From positions 4,359,826-4,423,825 of the forward strand of contig NW_017802380.1 of assembly GCF_001625305.1 (NCBI RefSeq): 64,000 nt of DNA. Reading direction: 5' to 3'. Position 1 is the stretch's first letter, and every line of letters starts with the position of its first letter. The position numbers and the translations under genes were made by a program. This DNA is from Branchiostoma belcheri. Lineage: Eukaryota > Chordata > Leptocardii > Amphioxiformes > Branchiostomatidae. The notes under the pieces are model-generated. The model saw nothing but the letters and a program-made list of their open reading frames with translations, searched no databases and was not told where the DNA came from. Below, piece by piece: positions 59,565 to 64,000 of the stretch.

Positions 59565-60830
59565 AATTCAACCTACCTACCTAGTCCCATGACCGACACT
59601 GGTTGTCGGGGGGACAAGGCAGACTTTGCAGCAGGAATTCAACCAAGAACATTTTATTTTTCAAAGCTGCCCAGTTGATGAAAATGTACAATTTAAGGAC
59701 ATTTCTATACATATCTGATATGTTGTTATACATTGTACCTTAAAAGTCAGTTTTAGTTTTCATGTTTTTTTTTCTAGATTTCATAGATTCTGTGTGCACT
59801 GTTGAATTTTCATATGATATGTCTAATAATATTGTGACCAAACTGGATCCTCAACTCATTTATCTTAGAATGTCATAAATGACTTTGAGTGTCGGTTGTC
59901 ATGAAAAAGTTGACTATGGCAAGTTGGTTTTAAATTTATGTTCAGTATCTTGATTTTTATATACTGCCTGATGTTCAGTTTACTGCCATGGAGATATGTG
60001 GACACATACTGTAACAACAGTAATGTTTTTTTGTGATATTTGCTGTACATTTTTGATTTTCCCTCTTGTCATAATCACGAAAGATGAAAATTGTATGTTG
60101 CAAAAATTCTAAAGGAAACATTTATGATAAATCGTTAAAGAAAATATTGTACAGAATTGAAAAATACACTATTTAGGCAATACCATAGTGTATGTACGAG
60201 TATCCCTAGTGTGCTAACATATGCAGATTCTTTTAGATACCTCCAAATTGGTAATTGTGTATGATGGTTCAACCAACGGTAAACTGTATATATACTCCTT
60301 GAAAAGTGACAATTGACTGGAATTCTAAAATGATGTCGAGTGACTTATCTTTTAGTTCATGCAGTCAATATTCCTATTTGATAGGACCTGATATATTTTT
60401 AAGCAAGAATGGATTCAAATACTACAAATGTTTTGTATTTGGATTGCATGTCATATATGTAACGTTATATAGTATAACTGTATCATACATAGATAGCCAA
60501 AGATCATGTTAATGAATATGATAATCAGTACTGTATTTTGATAACCAAGTGAGTTAAGAATTCTTTTTATATGATCATATCATACCAAAGCATTGCTATC
60601 AAATTTTGCTGTTTTCAAAAGTTTGAAATTATGAAGTATGGAAACTATAGAAACAAGGTAGTAGCTTGAAACTGATTCTAATCATGATGACTGATGAATG
60701 AAGGTGTCAAAGTACCTTTTCAAGGTACAATTTTCTTTAATCCAATCAATTGAATGCGACCTTTGTTGCTTATAATCTGAGAGTGTATGTGTCTGAAATG
60801 CTTTATTAAAGATGTTTGTGGACATTACAA
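59565..60830 (+). other. 3' UTR of the IL-17 receptor-like gene
   Basis: About 1.25 kb of AT-rich sequence follows the TAA at 59562-59564. A poly(A) signal variant ATTAAA lies at 60805-60810, with a GT-rich stretch just after it. No other coding sequence is seen. Several ATTTA-type strings occur, but none is clustered enough to call an AU-rich element. Confidence 0.6.
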
Positions 60831-61249
60831 GTTGTTTGAGATCTTCTTCATTTTACATCTTCTTCATTTTAGTATCCCCACACTTGCTGTGCTGATGTGT
60901 AATTTGATGGTGACAATGCATGTCAGTATTGCATGACACCAGTGGAAGGGAGAAAGGTAGCCATCAATCATGTAGACCTGTCCTTGGTGCTGATTGCCAT
61001 CTGCTGTAGTGTGCAGACTGTCCCTTGGTCTCTCACACAGATTTTAGTGTATAACTTGCTTAGTCTAATGCTTCATGTGCTTCCAACCAGTCTTGAAGTG
61101 TTAGACATGCAGCCTTTCGGGGGTTCTGCAGTCCCTTCTTACACCACCAGGAGGCACACTTGTTACCAAAAGAGAGATGCTAAGTACAATGTAGTTCTAG
61201 TGTAGAGATATCATACTATTAAAAGAAAATCTCAAAGAAAACCCTAGAT
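60831..61249. other. Short intergenic spacer
   Basis: It contains a local direct repeat (CATCTTCTTCATTTTA pattern at 60840-60875) and no supported gene. The 90-codon plus frame at 60933-61205 has no recognisable features. Confidence 0.55.
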
Positions 61250-63167
61250 TGGCAAAAGACAGTATCAAATTGGCCAGGCAGTATCCATTTGGCGAATGGG
61301 GTCTTTGGCCACCCTAGGGTCTGCTTGTAGAGGTGACCAAGGCTCTGTTTACAGAACTCTAAGGACTCTATCGGGGAAAACATCTTCGTCTACTGCTGCT
61401 GTGAAAGCCATGGATGGTACCATCCCTGACACCCCAGAGCAACAGCTGGAGCGCTGGAGGGAGCACTTCCAGACGTTGCTCAACCGCCCAGCGCCTCCCC
61501 CTTCTCCTCTCCTGGATGCACTTGCTGCCACGGCCATTGAGGACGACTCTGTTCCCACGGGTCCCCCACCTTGGAGGAAGTGGTCAAGGCAATAGGGAAG
61601 CTTAAACCCGGCAGGGCTGCAGGGGATGATGGCATCACCCCAGAGTTGCTGTTACATGGTGGCTACTCGCTTGCAGGACAGCTCCAACAGCTCTTCACTA
61701 TCATCTGGAGGAGCGACACTGTTCCAGCGGACTGGCTCCTGGGAGTCATCCTTCCATTTTGGAAGAAGGGCCCGAAGATGTATGCAGCAACTATAGAGGG
61801 ATCATCCTGCTCAGCGTGCCCGGGAAGGTGTTTGCTAACATCCTGCTCGCAAGGCTGCGACCTCTTCTCCTCCGCAAGCAAAGACAGGAGCAAAGCGGTT
61901 TCACCCCTGGCCGCTCCACGGTGGACAGGATTCTCACTCTCCGCCTACTTGCCGAGAAAAGACGGGAATTCAGGAAACCGCTGTATGCAGCCTATGTCGA
62001 CCTGAAACAGGCCTTCGACTCGGTGGACAGGAATGCTCTCTGGCTTCTACTCAAGGCCCTAGGTGTCCCTGCCAAGCTGGTTCACCTGCTCTCTCTACTG
62101 TACTCTAACACGTCCTCCCGTGTGAAAGTAAACGGTCTACTCTCTGACAGCTTCGTCATCAAAAGCGGCGTCCGACAGGGCTGTGTGTTAGCCCCAACCA
62201 TCTTTAACGTTGCGATAGACCACGTCATGGGGAGAACTGTGGAGCAGTGCAACTGCGGTGTCAGCTTTGGTGATCTCACCGTCACAGACCTGGATTTTGC
62301 AGATGATGTGGCAATCCTGGCCGAGGTACTCGAAGTCCTCCAACTTGCCCTACAGGCCATGGACACGGAAACCCAACCACTTGGGTTGATGGTCAGTTGG
62401 GAAAAGACCAAGGTACAGTGCCTTAGTGACTTCGAGGCCCCCCGCCCGGGTCCTGTGATCAACGCCCGCCAGGTTGAATCTGTAGAGCGGTTCTCGTACC
62501 TCGGCGGCACAATCACCTCGGACTGCAGGAGCGACGCCGATATCCATCTCCGCATCGGCCGTGCCTCCGCTGCGATGGCTAGCCTGGACAACGTCTGGAG
62601 CAACCGGAAGCTCTCACTACAGACCAAACTTAGGCTCTACAACAGCTTGGTACTATCCATCCTCATGTACAACGCTGAGACGTGGACGTTAACAGCCACC
62701 CATGAACTCCGTGTTAACGCCTTCGACACCAGATGCCTTAGAAGACTGCTCGGCATCAGGTGGTTTGATCGAGTATCCAACGCCACCCTGCGTGACATCA
62801 CCAAACAGCCTCCCCTGACCAGTAAGATACGGCTGGCCAGGCTCCGGCTCTTTGGCCATATTGCTCGGGCGGTGCCCCCCCTGGAGCCTGCTGCTCTACT
62901 GAGAGAGTCGGCCCCCACTACATGGTCCCGTCCTAGAGGCCGCCCACGACGAACCTGGTGCGATCAACTGAAGGATGATCTTCTGACTGTCTCCCTCAAC
63001 CTCGACACTGCGTGGGAGGCAGCCCAGGACAGAACCACCTGGAGATCCATATGCCGAGGCGCTACGCTCCCCATGGAAGCATGCGGCCTTGAGTGAGTGA
63101 GTGAGGTCTGCTTGGGTGGTATATTGGACCCTCTCTGGCCTGGCCAATTTGATACTGTCTTTTGCCA
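61250..63167. mobile_element. Palindromic MITE split by a retrotransposon
   Basis: The 30-base terminal inverted repeats are perfect: 61250-61279 (TGGCAAAAGACAGTATCAAA...) and its reverse complement at 63138-63167. Without the insertion between 61328 and 63104, plus one copy of the duplicated target, the element is only about 131 bp and non-coding, as MITEs are. The family is not identified. Confidence 0.8.
61328..63104 (+). mobile_element. Non-LTR retrotransposon fragment with reverse transcriptase
   Basis: A 5'-truncated LINE, flanked by a 10-bp target-site duplication GGTCTGCTTG (61318-61327 and 63105-63114). Its reverse-transcriptase frame (61759-63096, upstream part in other frames) shows KLKPGRAAGDDGITPELL, NYRGIILLSVPGK, AYVDLKQAFDSV, SGVRQGCVLAP and the catalytic FADD of LDFADDVAIL. 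A C-terminal RPRGRPRRTWCDQL block follows. The stop is embedded in (GAGT)n, and such a very short tetranucleotide tail recalls RTE/I-type elements. Frameshifts near 61562-61568 and 61765-61775 and the missing endonuclease mean it cannot be autonomous. Confidence 0.88.
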
Positions 63168-64000
63168 CCCAAGGATCTGCTTGGAGATTTAAAAGACAGT
63201 TCAATATCATCATCTTTGCCTTTCTATAAGTTGCAGAAATATATAGCAATTGCAACATGTTGTTAAGCGTAGAAGATCTATGAGATCTTAAGTTGGGGCT
63301 GAAGCCTGAAGATAGTGATGTTTCATACACCCCAAGTGTTTGGCTGCCAGAGCTTCCACCCAATATCTGCTTGGAGATTAGAGATGCCTTAAACTGCTAT
63401 CATGCTAATGCTCATTAGACCGTGGATTTATTCGTAAATACATGTAAAAGAGAAACAAGGGAAATCGTAGATTTCAAACCTCCGGGTTTTTTTGTGTTCT
63501 ATTGGTTTAGGTTATTTGTTTGTGTGTAGTATGAAGTTATGTGCGTAATATGTTTGTATGTTTGATGGCTACTGACGGTTGGTTCGGTATGGACTGTTGA
63601 TTAACGTGTCTCACAGTCTGACAGCCTGCACCGTCACCCGCGCCATTATCCCCGCCGTCATCCCGCGCCGTCATTGCTGCGCCGTCACCCAACATTTTTA
63701 TCGGAAGCAGACACCCCTCTGTTTGACCCCTTTTGAATGCTAAGACCCAAAACTGCAACCGCCCCATTCCTTAACAACATGGTAATTACCATTTTCAGCA
63801 TGGCGGGGGTGTCCGGAGCACTTAAAAAACCTTTTATTTCGACGCCCATAAACACATATGCAATTAAACAAAAACGTTCTGCATCATCTGCAGCCCAATA
63901 GCAATACGTATACCGAACCACAGACAAATCCGTCCAGCCGATCGCGAGAAACAGCTGCTGACAGAAATGTTTCGAACCATAGTAAAACCTCCTCGCGGAA
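63168..64000. other. Unassigned region, CpG-rich toward the end
   Basis: Two copies of a dispersed string, ATCTGCTTGGAGATT, occur at 63176 and 63365. From about 63600 the DNA is richer in CpG, with a degenerate repeated CGCCGTCA string (63630-63690). This might be the edge of a promoter whose gene lies beyond the window. No supported exon is present. Confidence 0.45.

Noticed and set aside
1..64000. CRISPR arrays, bacterial operons, phage or plasmid genes.
   Set aside because: No direct-repeat/spacer pattern, no dense prokaryote-like coding; the intron-rich structure shows a eukaryotic nuclear genome.

Overview
The window looks like a draft scaffold from an invertebrate deuterostome, most probably an amphioxus (Branchiostoma). 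Its genes have many short exons with consensus GT/AG borders, and it carries a cluster of leucine-rich-repeat/immunoglobulin (LRR-Ig) receptors next to an IL-17-receptor-type gene with a SEFIR domain. A/T-rich introns, several transposon remnants and an assembly gap of 20 Ns also fit. The species is an inference; nothing in the sequence names it.

Layout. (1) 1-9 kb has no gene I can support, only diverged tandem repeats and an assembly gap at 3713-3732 flanked by identical 127-bp copies. (2) 9.6-11.1 kb holds four phase-compatible exons that form the C-terminus of an unidentified minus-strand gene. Its promoter may be the CpG-rich region near 27.9-28.0 kb, which has a TATA box, CRE-like sites, an E-box, an octamer and IRF-type GAAANNGAAA elements. 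The 11-28 kb interval is mostly intron-like DNA with MITEs and microsatellites. (3) 29.3-45.2 kb is a four-gene LRR-Ig receptor cluster: one minus-strand gene, head to head with three tandem plus-strand paralogues. All have a signal-peptide/cysteine exon, a phase-0 intron, and one large exon for LRRs, LRR C-cap, Ig-like domain, transmembrane helix and cytoplasmic tail. (4) 46.6-59.6 kb is a complete 22-coding-exon gene for a 1,022-residue IL-17 receptor D (Sef)-like protein. (5) 60.8-64 kb holds a non-LTR retrotransposon fragment nested, with a 10-bp target-site duplication, inside a palindromic MITE; CpG-rich unassigned DNA follows.

The most interesting system is the LRR-Ig cluster. The ectodomains are similar but the tails differ sharply. 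The minus-strand gene has a tail of about 770 residues built from repeated acidic modules, with five Grb2-type YENx motifs and two ITIM-consensus tyrosines. Two paralogues have medium tails (about 110 and 170 residues) with YxN, PFYxM and YxxM motifs. The fourth has a 28-residue tail without tyrosine. This resembles paired or decoy receptor families, although no signalling role can be proved from sequence. The LRR region of the minus-strand gene carries three apparent single-base insertions, so it is either a young pseudogene or, more likely, affected by assembly errors.
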